Source: Polynucleobacter sp. CS-Odin-A6
GTDB lineage: Bacteria; Pseudomonadota; Gammaproteobacteria; Burkholderiales; Burkholderiaceae
Length of the DNA: 64,000 nt
Direction: 5' to 3'
Assembly: GCF_018882095.1 (NCBI RefSeq)
Contig: NZ_JACVPD010000002.1
Coordinates: 1 to 64,000 of the forward strand
Part shown: piece by piece, positions 49,556 to 61,397 of the stretch
How positions within the stretch are numbered: the first letter of the stretch is position 1
Layout: the number at the start of each line of letters is the position of its first letter
Notes under the pieces: generated by a model
What the model was told of the DNA's origin: nothing
Database searches by the model: none
The model's input: only the letters and a program-made list of their open reading frames with translations
Made by a program: the position numbers and the translations under genes

Positions 49556-50974
49556 ATGAGCTCATCCAAAAATTCCCTCGCCAACAAAGCCCAAGCTTGG
49601 TCGGCCCGTTTCACTGAACCGGTTGACGAACTGGTGCAGCGTTATACCGCCTCTATCGGCTTTGATCAACGTTTTGCCTTAGTAGATATCGCAGGATCCC
49701 TAGCTCACGCGGAAATGCTGGCTTCCCAAAAGATTATCAGCGCACAAGATTTAGCAGATATTCAGAAGGGGATGGCCCAGATTAAAAGTGAAATTGAGGC
49801 TGGTATCTTCCAATGGCAACTTGCCCTCGAGGATGTTCACCTGAACATCGAGGCCCGTCTGACAGAATTGGTGGGTGATGCCGGAAAGCGTCTGCATACT
49901 GGTCGCTCACGCAATGACCAAGTAGCTACCGATTTACGTCTATGGCTACGGGATGGCGCCGATCAGATTGCGAAAACCCTCAAAACTTTGCGTATTGCCT
50001 TACTCGATCTAGCAGAGACTCACGCCGCCACGATCATGCCGGGCCATACCCATTTACAAGTAGCGCAGCCAATTACTTTTGGTCATCATCTGATGGCGTA
50101 TTACGAAATGTTTAGTCGTGATGCTAGTCGCTTGGCTGATCTGCGCGCCCGCTTTAATCGCCTGCCATTAGGTGCTGCAGCACTAGCTGGGACAACCTAC
50201 CCGATTGATCGTGAGCAAGTAGCCAAGCTTCTGGGCTTCGATGGTATCTGCAATAACTCGTTAGATGCCGTCTCTGATCGTGACTTTGCGATTGAGTTTT
50301 GCGCTTTTGCATCAATTTTGATGATGCACATCTCCCGTCTCTCTGAAGAACTAGTGCTGTGGCTCAGTCCACGCTTTGGCTTTATTGATTTGCCAGATCG
50401 CTTCTGTACCGGCAGCTCCATAATGCCGCAGAAGAAAAATCCGGATGTACCGGAGCTCGCTCGTGGCAAAACAGGGCGTGTGTATGGCGACTTAATTGCT
50501 TTATTGACGCTAATGAAGAGTCAGCCGTTGGCATATAACAAAGACAATCAAGAAGACAAGGAGCCGTTGTTTGATGCGGTCGATACCGTACAAGATACTT
50601 TGCGCATCTTCGCGGACATGGTGCCCCATATTCAAGTCAAGGCGGATGTCATGAAAGCGGCTGCTGAAGAGGGCTTTGCAACCGCAACCGACTTAGCTGA
50701 CTACCTGGTTAAAAAAGGATTGGCCTTCCGTGATGCGCATGAGGCAGTAGCGCATGCAGTCAAGGCTTGTGTAGGTCGTCATTGCATGCTGACTGACCTG
50801 AGTCTTTCTGAGTTGCGCTTTGCTTGTGGCTTAGATAGTCGTCCTGAACTCATTGGCGACGATGTATTTGACCTATTGACTGTCGATGGCTCTGTTCATT
50901 CACGTCAACATGCTGGTGGCACTGCGCCAACTCAGGTACTCGCTGCAATCAAACAGGGTCGCGCGGATCTCTAG
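49556..50974 (+). CDS. argH: Argininosuccinate lyase
   Basis: A 472-residue enzyme giving arginine and fumarate. Seen: [40 protein letters not shown], and the fumarase-family signature [12 protein letters not shown]. Arginine is also a building block of the cyanophycin made by the locus at 29773-34551. The ATG at 49556 lies exactly 6 nt after TATACT (49544-49549) with no ribosome site, suggesting a leaderless message. The TRAP permease genes begin 5 bp downstream. Confidence 0.97.
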   Translation: MSSSKNSLANKAQAWSARFTEPVDELVQRYTASIGFDQRFALVDIAGSLAHAEMLASQKIISAQDLADIQKGMAQIKSEIEAGIFQWQLALEDVHLNIEARLTELVGDAGKRLHTGRSRNDQVATDLRLWLRDGADQIAKTLKTLRIALLDLAETHAATIMPGHTHLQVAQPITFGHHLMAYYEMFSRDASRLADLRARFNRLPLGAAALAGTTYPIDREQVAKLLGFDGICNNSLDAVSDRDFAIEFCAFASILMMHISRLSEELVLWLSPRFGFIDLPDRFCTGSSIMPQKKNPDVPELARGKTGRVYGDLIALLTLMKSQPLAYNKDNQEDKEPLFDAVDTVQDTLRIFADMVPHIQVKADVMKAAAEEGFATATDLADYLVKKGLAFRDAHEAVAHAVKACVGRHCMLTDLSLSELRFACGLDSRPELIGDDVFDLLTVDGSVHSRQHAGGTAPTQVLAAIKQGRADL

Positions 50975-50979
50975 ATTGC

Positions 50980-51531
50980 ATGGGCTTTTGGGGAACGCTC
51001 TCAAACGGAATTGATCGCCTCAATCAATTCTTAGGCCAGATAGCCAGCATCCTGATTTTGCTATCCTGCATAGTTTCAGCGGCCAATGCGCTTATGCGCT
51101 ACGGCTTAGATATCAGCAATAACTGGCCGTTAGAGTTGCAGTGGTATCTCTTTAGCGCGGCTGTTATGCTGGGCGCCTCTTACACACTCAAGCGCAATGA
51201 GCATGTTCGAGTCGATTTAATTTACTCACAACTTTCGGATCGCGGTCGACTGTATACAGATCTCTTTGGTTTGATCTTGTTTTTGATGCCCGCCTGCATC
51301 TTATTTGCCTGGCTCTCTTGGACTACCCTGTTCTACCCCTCATGGCTGGTCTCGGAGCATTCCCTCAATGCCGGTGGTTTACCACGCTACCCCATTAAAT
51401 TGATTGTTCCATTCGGCTTCTTCATGTTGAGCCTGCAAGGCGTATCTGAAATTATTAAACGCATTGGCGCCCTCAAGGGGAAAGTAACTCTGCCGGCTGA
51501 AGATCTCCATTATGAAAAGCCCATGCAATGA
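50980..51531 (+). CDS. dctQ: TRAP transporter small permease (DctQ type)
   Basis: A 183-residue membrane protein with four helices (about residues 20-40, 52-68, 95-115 and 140-160) and the DctQ-family segment NNWPLELQWYLFSAAVMLGASYTLKRNEHVRVDL (split across helix 2). It partners DctM. It starts 5 bp after argH, and overlaps dctM by 4 bp. No periplasmic DctP receptor is nearby, so the substrate is unknown. Confidence 0.88.
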   Translation: MGFWGTLSNGIDRLNQFLGQIASILILLSCIVSAANALMRYGLDISNNWPLELQWYLFSAAVMLGASYTLKRNEHVRVDLIYSQLSDRGRLYTDLFGLILFLMPACILFAWLSWTTLFYPSWLVSEHSLNAGGLPRYPIKLIVPFGFFMLSLQGVSEIIKRIGALKGKVTLPAEDLHYEKPMQ

Positions 51532-53060
51532 TTCCGCTTGAATGGATGCCACCGCTGATGTTTGGCGGACTGATTGTGTTTATGTTGATCGGCTTTCCGG
51601 TTGCGTTTTCATTAATGGCGGCGGGCCTCTTTTTTGCCGGCATCGCTATTAGCGAGAACTTTTTTGGTATGCCGTTCTTACAAGCCATTCCACAGCGGAT
51701 CTTTGGCAGTGTTCTGGCAAATGATCTTCTCTTGGCTATTCCGTTCTTCACCTTCATGGGCGCCATTCTGGAACGCTGTGGTCTTGCAGAAGAAATGCTC
51801 GATTCTATGGGCCAACTGTTTGGGCGTGTTCGGGGTGGTCTAGGCTATTCAGTGATTATTGTGGGATTCATTTTGGGGGCGATTACCGGTACAGTGGCTG
51901 CTCAGGTGATCGCTATGGCCATGATCTCGCTGCCAGTAATGATCCGTTATGGTTACAACATGCGCTACGCTACGGGCGTTTTAGCGGCTTCTGGGACGAT
52001 TACCCAGCTTGTACCACCGTCATTGGTATTGATCGTGTTGGCTGATCAACTGAAGACTCAAAGTGGTAGCGCAGATGTCGGCAGTATGTATCTGGGTGCT
52101 TGGGGTCCATCCCTGCTCCAAATTGGTCTGTTTGCGCTCTACACCTTCTTTCTGTCACGCCTTAGGCCAGACTACCTGCCTGCTGCGCCAGAGAGTGAGC
52201 TTACCCTCAAGGGTTTGGCGCTCTGGAAAAAATGCTTCATGGGAATTATTCCTTCGGCAGCGCTGATTTTTTTGGTACTAGGCACCATTATGATGGGAAT
52301 TGCGACCCCAACCGAGTCAGGCGCCATGGGGGCAATGGGTGCATTACTGTTGGCATGGCTTCGTAGAGCGAATATTCCCAATCTGAAGGGGCTGATTCAG
52401 GAGGCTTATCAAAACACAATGCGCATTACTGCTATGGTGGTATTCATTTTGATTGGCTCCACTTGCTTCTCAGTAGTTTTCCAAGGAGTAGATGGTGGGC
52501 ACTGGGTCGAGGAATTATTTTCCCATCTGCCAGGTGGTTGGATTGGGTTCTTAGTTGTAGTGAACTTGTTTGTTTTCTTCCTCGCCTTCTTCCTAGACTT
52601 CTTCGAGATCGCCTTCATCATCGTGCCCTTACTGGCACCTGTCGCAGTCAAGCTACTCTCGCCCGTCTTGCTCGCCTCAATGAATGGCAATCCTCAAGCC
52701 GCTGCCAGCGCTGCGCTAGTCTGGTTTGGCGTAATGCTGTGCGTCAATATGCAAACGTCATTTATGCACCCTCCCTTTGGCTTTGCACTCTTCTATTTGC
52801 GCGGTGTAGCGCCCAAAGAAGTGAAGAGTAGTGATATCTACTGGGGTGCATTGCCTTGGGTAGGACTGCAACTCATCATGGTTGTGCTTGTGGCGGCATT
52901 CCCAGCGTTAGTCACTACTCTGCTTGATAAGCCAGCAGCAGTGGCCGAGAGTCAGGAATTTAATTTCACGAGCGGTGATGATGCTAAATCAGAAAAATTA
53001 CCAAGCAAGGTTGATGAGGATGCGCAAGTGATATTTCAATTGGATAAGCCGATCAAATAA
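51528..53060 (+). CDS. dctM: TRAP transporter large permease (DctM type)
   Basis: A 510-residue protein with about 12-13 membrane segments. Seen: GFPVAFSLMAAGLFFAGI, GAITGTVAAQVIAMAMISLPVMIRYGYN and ASGTITQLVPPSLVLIVLADQ, typical of DctM subunits; a hydrophilic C-terminal tail of about 40 residues is added. It forms the ion-coupled channel with DctQ. The ATG overlaps the dctQ stop. The matching binding protein must be elsewhere. YoeB converges from the other strand 16 bp away. Confidence 0.92.
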   Translation: MIPLEWMPPLMFGGLIVFMLIGFPVAFSLMAAGLFFAGIAISENFFGMPFLQAIPQRIFGSVLANDLLLAIPFFTFMGAILERCGLAEEMLDSMGQLFGRVRGGLGYSVIIVGFILGAITGTVAAQVIAMAMISLPVMIRYGYNMRYATGVLAASGTITQLVPPSLVLIVLADQLKTQSGSADVGSMYLGAWGPSLLQIGLFALYTFFLSRLRPDYLPAAPESELTLKGLALWKKCFMGIIPSAALIFLVLGTIMMGIATPTESGAMGAMGALLLAWLRRANIPNLKGLIQEAYQNTMRITAMVVFILIGSTCFSVVFQGVDGGHWVEELFSHLPGGWIGFLVVVNLFVFFLAFFLDFFEIAFIIVPLLAPVAVKLLSPVLLASMNGNPQAAASAALVWFGVMLCVNMQTSFMHPPFGFALFYLRGVAPKEVKSSDIYWGALPWVGLQLIMVVLVAAFPALVTTLLDKPAAVAESQEFNFTSGDDAKSEKLPSKVDEDAQVIFQLDKPIK

Positions 53061-53076
53061 CCGCCCCAAAACACGA

Positions 53077-53340
53077 TCATTGATAGTGATATCGGCACGC
53101 AATGATCACAAGCTGATCTTTCTCGATGGCATAAACAAGACGATGAACGTCATCTATTCGTCTTGACCAAAGTCCCGATAGGCTTCCTCTTAATTCTTCA
53201 GGCTTACCAATGCCATCCTCGGGATTTCGCATAGTATCTTTAATAAGCGCGTTGAGACGCTTTAAAGTTTTTTTATCTTGTCCTTGCCAGTAAACGTAAT
53301 CAGACCATGCAGCGCTTGTCCACACAATCCTACTTAGCAT
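53077..53340 (-). CDS. yoeB: YoeB-family toxin, ribosome-dependent mRNA nuclease
   Basis: An 87-residue RelE-fold toxin. Landmarks of YoeB are all kept: DYVYWQGQDKKTLKRLNALI, GIGKPEEL, LWSRRIDDVHRLVY and the C-terminal CRYHY. The catalytic residues correspond to Glu48, Arg67 and His85. It cuts mRNA on the ribosome unless bound by YefM. It overlaps the end of the antitoxin gene by 11 bp in the usual antitoxin-first order, so the pair should be intact. Confidence 0.93.
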   Translation of the reverse strand: MLSRIVWTSAAWSDYVYWQGQDKKTLKRLNALIKDTMRNPEDGIGKPEELRGSLSGLWSRRIDDVHRLVYAIEKDQLVIIACRYHYQ

Positions 53341-53587
53341 CTACAAGGGCTCGTTCTTTGGTTTGCCCTTTGCGATATTGCGCCAATGATTTCTCCAGAT
53401 GTTTTACGTTAGCAGGAGATTTTAATAAATGGAGTGTTTCCATCATGCTGTTATAGGTATTCAAAGACATTACCACCGCATCATCAGCATCTCTGCGAGA
53501 GATGATTGCTACATCACAATCACTCACCACCTGATCAATCACTTGCTTAAATTGGTTTCTGGCATCAGAAAAATTAATCACTCTCAT
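53330..53587 (-). CDS. yefM: YefM/Phd-family antitoxin
   Basis: An 85-residue protein whose N-terminal half (MRVINFSDARNQFKQVIDQV) is the Phd/YefM DNA-binding fold and whose C-terminal half (LKSPANVKHLEKSLAQYRKGQ) would wrap the toxin. I start at ATG 53587, with AGGA 7 nt upstream; a TTG two codons earlier is less likely. The complex should repress its own promoter through the palindrome just upstream. Confidence 0.92.
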   Translation of the reverse strand: MRVINFSDARNQFKQVIDQVVSDCDVAIISRRDADDAVVMSLNTYNSMMETLHLLKSPANVKHLEKSLAQYRKGQTKERALVDAK

Positions 53588-53597
53588 GGTCAAATCC

Positions 53598-53623
53598 TAC
53601 TTGTTCTATATATTGTACAAGTA
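53598..53623. promoter_or_regulatory. Palindromic operator/promoter of yefM-yoeB
   Basis: TACTTGT-N12-ACAAGTA forms a perfect 7-bp dyad, with TTGTACAA inside its right arm, 11 bp before the antitoxin ATG. It overlaps the probable -10 (TATATA/TAGAAC on the minus strand). YefM-YoeB operators in other bacteria contain similar TGTACA cores. Confidence 0.7.
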
Positions 53624-53649
53624 TATTCAAATTCTTATTTCAGTGCAAG

Positions 53650-53680
53650 CAAAAAAAATACCCTGCAAATGCAGGGTATT
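53650..53680 (-). terminator. Intrinsic terminator of the decarboxylase gene
   Basis: On the minus strand AATACCCTGCA-TT-TGCAGGGTATT runs into TTTTTT, about 25 bp after the decarboxylase stop. Confidence 0.88.
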
Positions 53681-53706
53681 CGGGGGGATGATGCATTTAA
53701 ACCAAA

Positions 53707-55974
53707 TTAAAGGGTGATATCCGGCTCTTGCCTTACGCAATCAACATAATATTCGCTACGCCCATCTATATCTGCTTTGACTAAACCATGAATGTCGGTT
53801 TCAAAGCCGGGGAACTGCGCATTGAAGTCACGCGCAAAATAGAGATAGTCAATGATGCGTTTATTAAAGCGTTCACCCGGAATCAACAATGGAATGCCTG
53901 GAGGATAGGGTGTCACTAACATTGCAGTAATCCGATCCTCCAATTGATCCAAAGGAACTCGATCCACTTCCTTGTGCGCCATTTTGGCCCAAGCCTCTGA
54001 AGGCATCATGGCCGGAACCATGTCTGAGGTGTACATCTCTGTAGTCATGCGTGCTACGTTACGGCTCTTATAGAACTCATGAATCTGCTGGCAAATATCT
54101 TTGAGGCCAACACGCTCATAACGGGGATGTTTAGCAACAAACTCAGGCAATACTTTCCAGAGAGGAGCGTTCTTATCAAAGTGATCTTTGAACTGTTGCA
54201 ATTCCGTTACTAAGGTATTCCAACGACCCTTCGTAATACCAATAGTAAACATGATGAAGAAAGAATACAAACCGCACTTCTCAACGATCACGCCATGCTC
54301 AGCCAGGTACTTTGTCACAATACTTGCCGGAATACCCATAGAGCCAAAGTTACCCTCGATATCTAAACCAGGCGTTACAACAGTCGCCTTGATTGGATCA
54401 AGCATATTGAAATCTTGAGCAACCTTACCAAAGTCATGCCAGCTGGCATTCGGCTCCAATACCCAATCAGAGCGCTCACCAATGCCCTCTTCAGTTAAGT
54501 GATCTGGACCCCAAACCTTAAACCACCAATCTGCACCAAACTTATCATCTACTTCGCGCATCGCACGCCGAAAATCCATTGCCTCGGCGATCGATTCTTC
54601 CACTAGGGTGGTGCCGCCTGGGGATTCCATCATGGCTGCAGACACATCGCAAGACGCGATAATGGCGTACTGTGGGCTGGTAGAGGTATGCATCAAGTAA
54701 GCTTCATTGAAGCAGTCCCGATCCAACTTGGTGTCTTCAGCATCCTGCACCAATACCTGTGAAGCCTGTGACAGACCAGCTAACAACTTATGAGTCGATT
54801 GGGTAGCGAACATCAAACTTTTTTTAGTGCGCTTACGGTCAGATCCGATGGCGTGCATGTCTTTGTAGAAGGGATGGAAGGCGGCATGCGGGAGCCAAGC
54901 TTCATCGAAATGCAATGAGTCCACCTTGCCATCGAGCATCTCTTTAATCATCTCGACGTTGTAAATAATACCGTCGTAGGTACTTTGCGTGAGGGTCATT
55001 ACCCGTGGAATGACATCCTTATTTTTAATGAAGGGATTAGCATCAATCTTTTTCTTGATGTTTTTCCACTCAAACTCTTCTTTAGGAATCGGGCCAATAA
55101 TGCCAAGATGATTGCGGGTTGGCATCAAGAAGATAGGGATCGCGCCCATCATCGTAATCGAATGGATCACCGACTTATGGCAATTACGATCTACCACCAC
55201 CACGTCGCCAGGGGCAACAGTAGAATGCCAAACAATCTTGTTGGATGTCGAGGTGCCGTTCGTCACAAAGAACAAATGATCGGCATTAAAAATACGTGCA
55301 GCATTACGCTCGCTCTGCAATACCGGACCAGTGTGATCCAGCAACTGACCTAACTCTTCAACCGCATTACACACGTCGGCGCGAAGCATGTTTTCACCAA
55401 AAAATTGATGGAACATACGCCCTACTGGGCTCTTTAAGAAAGCAACGCCACCAGAATGCCCAGGGCAGTGCCAAGAATATGAACCTTCAGAGGCGTAATT
55501 AGTAAGGGCCCGGAAGAAAGGAGGTGCTAATGAGTCTAGGTAGACCTTGGCTTCACGAATAATATGGCGCGCCACAAACTCAGGCGTGTCTTCATTCATA
55601 TGAATAAAGCCGTGTAACTCACGGAGAATGTCGTTCGGCATATGACGCGAAGTACGAGTCTCACCATACAAGAAGATCGGAATATCTTCATTGCGTTTAC
55701 GTACCTCAGTAATAAAGGCGCGTAAGTTATTGAGTGCAGGTAAATCATGGTCTTCAGAATCCGAAACAAATTCTTCGTCATCTATCGACACAATAAAGCT
55801 AGAGGCGCGGGACGCTTGCTGGGCAAAGGAGGTTAAGTCACCATAGCTAGTCAAGCCGATGACCTCCATGCCCTCGGTTTCAATAGCCTCAGCTAAGTCG
55901 CGAATGCCTGAACCTGAAATGTTTTCAGAGCGAAAATCCTCATCAATAATGATGATTGGGAAACGAAATTTCAT
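53707..55974 (-). CDS. Arginine/lysine/ornithine-type decarboxylase, fold III PLP enzyme
   Basis: A 755-residue enzyme with an N-terminal receiver-like wing domain (about 1-140), a PLP domain with TNGTSTSNK at 238-246, the pocket HFDEAWLPHA near 355-364 and the cofactor lysine in STHKLLAG (Lys396), and a C-terminal domain. This is the inducible basic amino-acid decarboxylase layout (AdiA/CadA/SpeF). The substrate cannot be told by eye; arginine is plausible. It may feed polyamine synthesis. Its neighbour dcd lies 53 bp upstream on the same strand. Confidence 0.9.
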   Translation of the reverse strand: MKFRFPIIIIDEDFRSENISGSGIRDLAEAIETEGMEVIGLTSYGDLTSFAQQASRASSFIVSIDDEEFVSDSEDHDLPALNNLRAFITEVRKRNEDIPIFLYGETRTSRHMPNDILRELHGFIHMNEDTPEFVARHIIREAKVYLDSLAPPFFRALTNYASEGSYSWHCPGHSGGVAFLKSPVGRMFHQFFGENMLRADVCNAVEELGQLLDHTGPVLQSERNAARIFNADHLFFVTNGTSTSNKIVWHSTVAPGDVVVVDRNCHKSVIHSITMMGAIPIFLMPTRNHLGIIGPIPKEEFEWKNIKKKIDANPFIKNKDVIPRVMTLTQSTYDGIIYNVEMIKEMLDGKVDSLHFDEAWLPHAAFHPFYKDMHAIGSDRKRTKKSLMFATQSTHKLLAGLSQASQVLVQDAEDTKLDRDCFNEAYLMHTSTSPQYAIIASCDVSAAMMESPGGTTLVEESIAEAMDFRRAMREVDDKFGADWWFKVWGPDHLTEEGIGERSDWVLEPNASWHDFGKVAQDFNMLDPIKATVVTPGLDIEGNFGSMGIPASIVTKYLAEHGVIVEKCGLYSFFIMFTIGITKGRWNTLVTELQQFKDHFDKNAPLWKVLPEFVAKHPRYERVGLKDICQQIHEFYKSRNVARMTTEMYTSDMVPAMMPSEAWAKMAHKEVDRVPLDQLEDRITAMLVTPYPPGIPLLIPGERFNKRIIDYLYFARDFNAQFPGFETDIHGLVKADIDGRSEYYVDCVRQEPDITL

Positions 55975-56027
55975 GAGTACCCTTTAAATTCGCCAGTGAG
56001 GCGATTAAATAGATTTAAGTCTTTGAT

Positions 56028-56594
56028 TTATGTCTTTGGCAATGTAACGCCAACTTGACCTTGATACTTACCGCCACGATCTTTGTAAGAAGTGCCACAC
56101 ACTTCATCGCTCTCAAAGAACAATACTTGTGCGCATCCCTCGCCGGCATAAATCTTGGCAGGCAAGGGCGTGGTATTGGAAAACTCCAGAGTCACATAAC
56201 CTTCCCACTCTGGCTCGAATGGCGTGACGTTCACAATAATTCCACAACGCGCATAAGTACTCTTACCGACGCAGACCGTTAATACGCTGCGTGGAATCTT
56301 GAAGTACTCAACCGTTCTTGCTAAAGCAAAAGAATTGGGCGGGATGATGCATACCGGGCCCTTGAAGTCGACGAAAGATTGCTCATCGAAGTTCTTGGGA
56401 TCAACAATAGTGCTATTGATGTTCGTAAAGATCTTGAATTCATCAGCGCAACGAATGTCATAGCCATAGCTTGAAGTGCCATAGCTCACAATTTTTTGTC
56501 CGGCGGCGTCTTGGCGAACCTGCTCAGGCTCAAATGGGCTGATCATGCCTTGCTCGCCCATGCGGCGGATCCAGTGGTCAGATTTAATAGTCAT
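56028..56594 (-). CDS. dcd: dCTP deaminase
   Basis: A 188-residue trimeric enzyme converting dCTP to dUTP for dTMP synthesis. Seen: [16 protein letters not shown], the catalytic region [31 protein letters not shown] and the C-terminal [12 protein letters not shown]. No Shine-Dalgarno sequence is present; TACAAT (56601-56606, minus strand) ends 6 nt before the ATG, again suggesting a leaderless message. fdhD ends 42 bp upstream. Confidence 0.97.
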   Translation of the reverse strand: MTIKSDHWIRRMGEQGMISPFEPEQVRQDAAGQKIVSYGTSSYGYDIRCADEFKIFTNINSTIVDPKNFDEQSFVDFKGPVCIIPPNSFALARTVEYFKIPRSVLTVCVGKSTYARCGIIVNVTPFEPEWEGYVTLEFSNTTPLPAKIYAGEGCAQVLFFESDEVCGTSYKDRGGKYQGQVGVTLPKT

Positions 56595-56635
56595 GGCCGA
56601 ATTGTAAAACCATCGCGGGGCCTATGCCCACCAAT

Positions 56636-57490
56636 TTATGGGGAGGGAATTGCGGGTGGGGAGGTAAAAATGACCCTCTCAGGGGCATTGAAGATCTCAA
56701 AATGCTTGCCAGAACAGCGAGATAGAAGCGTGAGGTTCGTTTTGCGGGCTAACTCTAGGCCCATTAAGGTCATTCCAGAGCGCGTCATGAGAAAAGGGAT
56801 GCCCATCTGAGCACCCTTAATGACCATCTCCGAAGTAAGCCGTCCAGTAGTGAAGAAAATCAGATCCCTGCCTGGTTTATCAGCCAACCACATCAGACCT
56901 GAAATCGAGTCAACTGCATTATGTCGACCCACATCCTCAATGAAATGTAGCAGGCGGACACCACCATCTCCGTCCCGCTCAAACACGGCACAGGCATGTA
57001 CTGAGCCTGATTTCTTGTAAATCGTGTCATGAACCCGAATACTGTCGATGAGGTTAACGATGGCTTCTTGACTTAGCTGAGGCCCGTCAGGAAGTCGAAT
57101 CTCCGACATTTCCTCCATCAATCCACCAAACATCGTGCCCTGACCACAGCCAGTGGTAACCACCCGCTTACTGGTCAATGCGTCGATGTCCACGGTGCTG
57201 CGAAGGGTCCTCACTGCAGCAGAATCGGTTTCCCAATCTACCTGAATACTCGCAATGTCATCCGGTGACTCTACCAATCGCTGATTACGGAGATAGCCGA
57301 GCACCAAAGCCTCTGGGGCACTACCCAAAGTCATTAAAGTGACCACTTCACGTTTATCTAAATAAATGGTGAGCGGGCGCTCGCCGGGAATATGGGCAGT
57401 CTTGATGCGCCCTGCTTCGTCCATAATTTGTACCTCATGCACTAAAGGCACGGAAGCACTAGACATCTGAATATGGTGGCTTGAAGCCAT
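56636..57490 (-). CDS. fdhD: Formate dehydrogenase accessory sulfurtransferase FdhD
   Basis: A 284-residue protein that passes sulfur from IscS to the molybdenum cofactor of formate dehydrogenase. Seen: VTLMTLGSAPEALVLGYLRNQRL, HACAVFERDGD, HFIEDVGRHNAVD, FFTTGRLTSEMV and FLMTRSGMT. The place of the E. coli CxxC motif reads TTGCGQG, with a single cysteine. No formate dehydrogenase subunits are in the window. AGAG 8 nt before the ATG supports the start. Confidence 0.92.
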   Translation of the reverse strand: MASSHHIQMSSASVPLVHEVQIMDEAGRIKTAHIPGERPLTIYLDKREVVTLMTLGSAPEALVLGYLRNQRLVESPDDIASIQVDWETDSAAVRTLRSTVDIDALTSKRVVTTGCGQGTMFGGLMEEMSEIRLPDGPQLSQEAIVNLIDSIRVHDTIYKKSGSVHACAVFERDGDGGVRLLHFIEDVGRHNAVDSISGLMWLADKPGRDLIFFTTGRLTSEMVIKGAQMGIPFLMTRSGMTLMGLELARKTNLTLLSRCSGKHFEIFNAPERVIFTSPPAIPSP

Positions 57491-57623
57491 AAAACATCTC
57501 TTAAATTAGGTTTGAATCGGTGTTTACTTTAACCGCAGACTAAAATTAGCGCTGAAGTAGAGGCTCAAGCCTCATAATCTGGTATTCCCATTAGTTCACT
57601 ATTTCTATTTAAGTCCGTTTTTC

Positions 57624-59294
57624 ATGAGTAGCTCCAAACGTCGCCTGCTAGTTACCTCTGCCCTACCTTACGCCAATGGCCAGATACATATTGGGCATTT
57701 GGTGGAATATGTTCAGACCGATATTTGGGTTCGCTTCCAAAGAATGCGGGGTCATGAAGTGCATTACGTTGGTGCCGATGATACTCACGGCACACCCATC
57801 ATGCTGCGTGCGGAAAAAGAAGGTCTAACTCCAAAAGAATTAATTGCTAATGTATGGAAAGAGCATAAGCGCGATTTCGATGACTTCTTAATTTCTTTTG
57901 ACAACTACTACACCACAGATAGTCCTGAGAATGAAACCCTCTCTAAAAGTATCTATCTGAAATTGCGTGATGCTGGCCTGATTGAAAAACGTGCCATTGA
58001 GCAAGCATATGATCCCGTAAAAGAAATGTTCTTGCCAGATCGCTTTATCAAAGGCGAATGCCCTAAATGTGGCGCCAAAGATCAGTACGGTGACTCTTGC
58101 GAAAAGTGTGGTGCAACTTATTCGCCAACTGATTTAAAAAATCCGTTTTCTGTAGTGAGTGGCGCAACCCCAATCAAAAAAGTATCCGATCATTACTTCT
58201 TCAAGTTATCCGATTCACGCTGTGAAACCTTCCTGCGTGACTGGACCCAAGTCAGAACGCCACTGCAACCGGAAGCCCGTAACAAGATGAAGGAATGGGT
58301 TGGACAACCCGGTGATAGCAAGCTTGGTGACTGGGACATCTCGCGTGATGCACCCTACTTTGGCTTTGAAATCCCCGATGCGCCAGGCAAATATTTTTAT
58401 GTCTGGCTTGATGCCCCAATTGGCTATTACGCCAGCTTTCTCAACTATTGCCAGAGCAAGGGTTTGAATTTTGAGGAATGGGTCAGGCCGGATACTACTA
58501 CTGAGCAATACCATTTCATCGGTAAAGATATTCTGTATTTCCATACCCTTTTCTGGCCAGCGACTCTTCACTTTGCAGGCTACCGTACACCCACCAATGT
58601 ATTTGCTCATGGCTTCCTGACGGTTGATGGCGAAAAGATGAGCAAGTCCCGTGGCACTTTAATTTCTGCACATAGCGTGATTCAATCTGGCTTTAATCCA
58701 GAATGGTTCCGCTATTACTTTGCCACCAAACTCAATGCCAGTATGGAAGATTTAGATTTGAATCTCCAAGACTTTGTTGCCAGAGTAAATAGTGACCTCT
58801 TGGGGAAATATATCAACATCGCTAGTCGCAGCGCTGGCTTCTTAGTTAAACGTTTTGGCGGCATTGTTTCTGATGAAGCCATGAACAATCCACTACTTAC
58901 CGAAATTGCCTCTGCTAGTGAAAAAATAGCTGAACTTTACGAAGCACGTGAATATGCCAAAGCATTGCGCACCATCATGGAATTAGCCGACAAGGTAAAT
59001 GCCTTTGTGAATGAAAATAAGCCATGGGAAATCGCTAAAGATCCAGAGCGTGAGGCGGATTTACAAAGAGTTTGTAGCGTGACACTAGAAGCATTCCGTT
59101 TGTTGAGTCTTTATCTCAAGCCAGTACTGCCGCAAGTCTCAGCAGGCGTCGAGAACTTTCTCTCTGTTCCCGCTTTGACTTGGAATGATGTTGCAACGCC
59201 ACTCTCCAGCCAAAACCCGATTAAACCCTATAAACACCTTATGGCTCGGGTCGAAGAGCCCCAAATTGAGGCCTTAATGGCTGCAAACCTCTAA
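57624..59294 (+). CDS. metG: Methionine--tRNA ligase, short form without C-terminal tRNA-binding domain
   Basis: A 556-residue class I synthetase. HIGH is at residues 22-25, the knuckle [18 protein letters not shown] provides four zinc-binding cysteines, and KMSKS follows [11 protein letters not shown]. The anticodon-binding domain is present ([11 protein letters not shown]). The chain stops after this, whereas the E. coli enzyme (677 residues) and many relatives carry an extra EMAPII-like domain. No leftover coding frame is evident after the stop. No clear ribosome site precedes the ATG. Confidence 0.96.
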   Translation: MSSSKRRLLVTSALPYANGQIHIGHLVEYVQTDIWVRFQRMRGHEVHYVGADDTHGTPIMLRAEKEGLTPKELIANVWKEHKRDFDDFLISFDNYYTTDSPENETLSKSIYLKLRDAGLIEKRAIEQAYDPVKEMFLPDRFIKGECPKCGAKDQYGDSCEKCGATYSPTDLKNPFSVVSGATPIKKVSDHYFFKLSDSRCETFLRDWTQVRTPLQPEARNKMKEWVGQPGDSKLGDWDISRDAPYFGFEIPDAPGKYFYVWLDAPIGYYASFLNYCQSKGLNFEEWVRPDTTTEQYHFIGKDILYFHTLFWPATLHFAGYRTPTNVFAHGFLTVDGEKMSKSRGTLISAHSVIQSGFNPEWFRYYFATKLNASMEDLDLNLQDFVARVNSDLLGKYINIASRSAGFLVKRFGGIVSDEAMNNPLLTEIASASEKIAELYEAREYAKALRTIMELADKVNAFVNENKPWEIAKDPEREADLQRVCSVTLEAFRLLSLYLKPVLPQVSAGVENFLSVPALTWNDVATPLSSQNPIKPYKHLMARVEEPQIEALMAANL

Positions 59295-59442
59295 AAATAT
59301 CCCCAAAAGAGGATTTTTCAAGACTTAAGCAAAAAGTCGATGGGTTTGTAGGAAAAATCGTTAATAATGATGGGTTGGATAGGTTTTTGCTTTCCAATAA
59401 TTATTTAAGTATTTGAATTAATTGAGAATTTTAGGAAATAAG

Positions 59443-59623
59443 ATGGCCAGGTATACCTCTGAATTCACCCAGTTCTTAAATGAACTCAAATCTGAGAAAC
59501 CCGATCTTGAAGCGGGCCAGCAGGCGGGTCGCGCCCTCCTATGGGACCAAAAACCTTTGAGTACCGAAGATCAGCGCCGAGCCAAGGCTGCCAAATTAAA
59601 GCAGCGAGCTTACGTTTACTCGA

Positions 59624-59631
<8 letters not shown>
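59443..59631 (+). CDS. DUF3460 family small protein
   Basis: A 62-residue soluble protein matching the DUF3460 pattern (YTSEFTQFLNELKSEKPDLEAGQQAGRALLWDQK). These proteins occur widely in betaproteobacteria and have no known function. The start ATG at 59443 has AGGA 6 nt upstream; an in-frame codon 7 residues earlier lacks one. It overlaps scpA by 8 bp, so it is translated with the condensin gene. Confidence 0.85.
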
Positions 59632-61341
<1,710 letters not shown>

Positions 61342-61397
61342 TTGCGAGGCCTCGATCCCTTTAAGACACCAAGGGAACTGAGTTAGGAAGGACGGGT

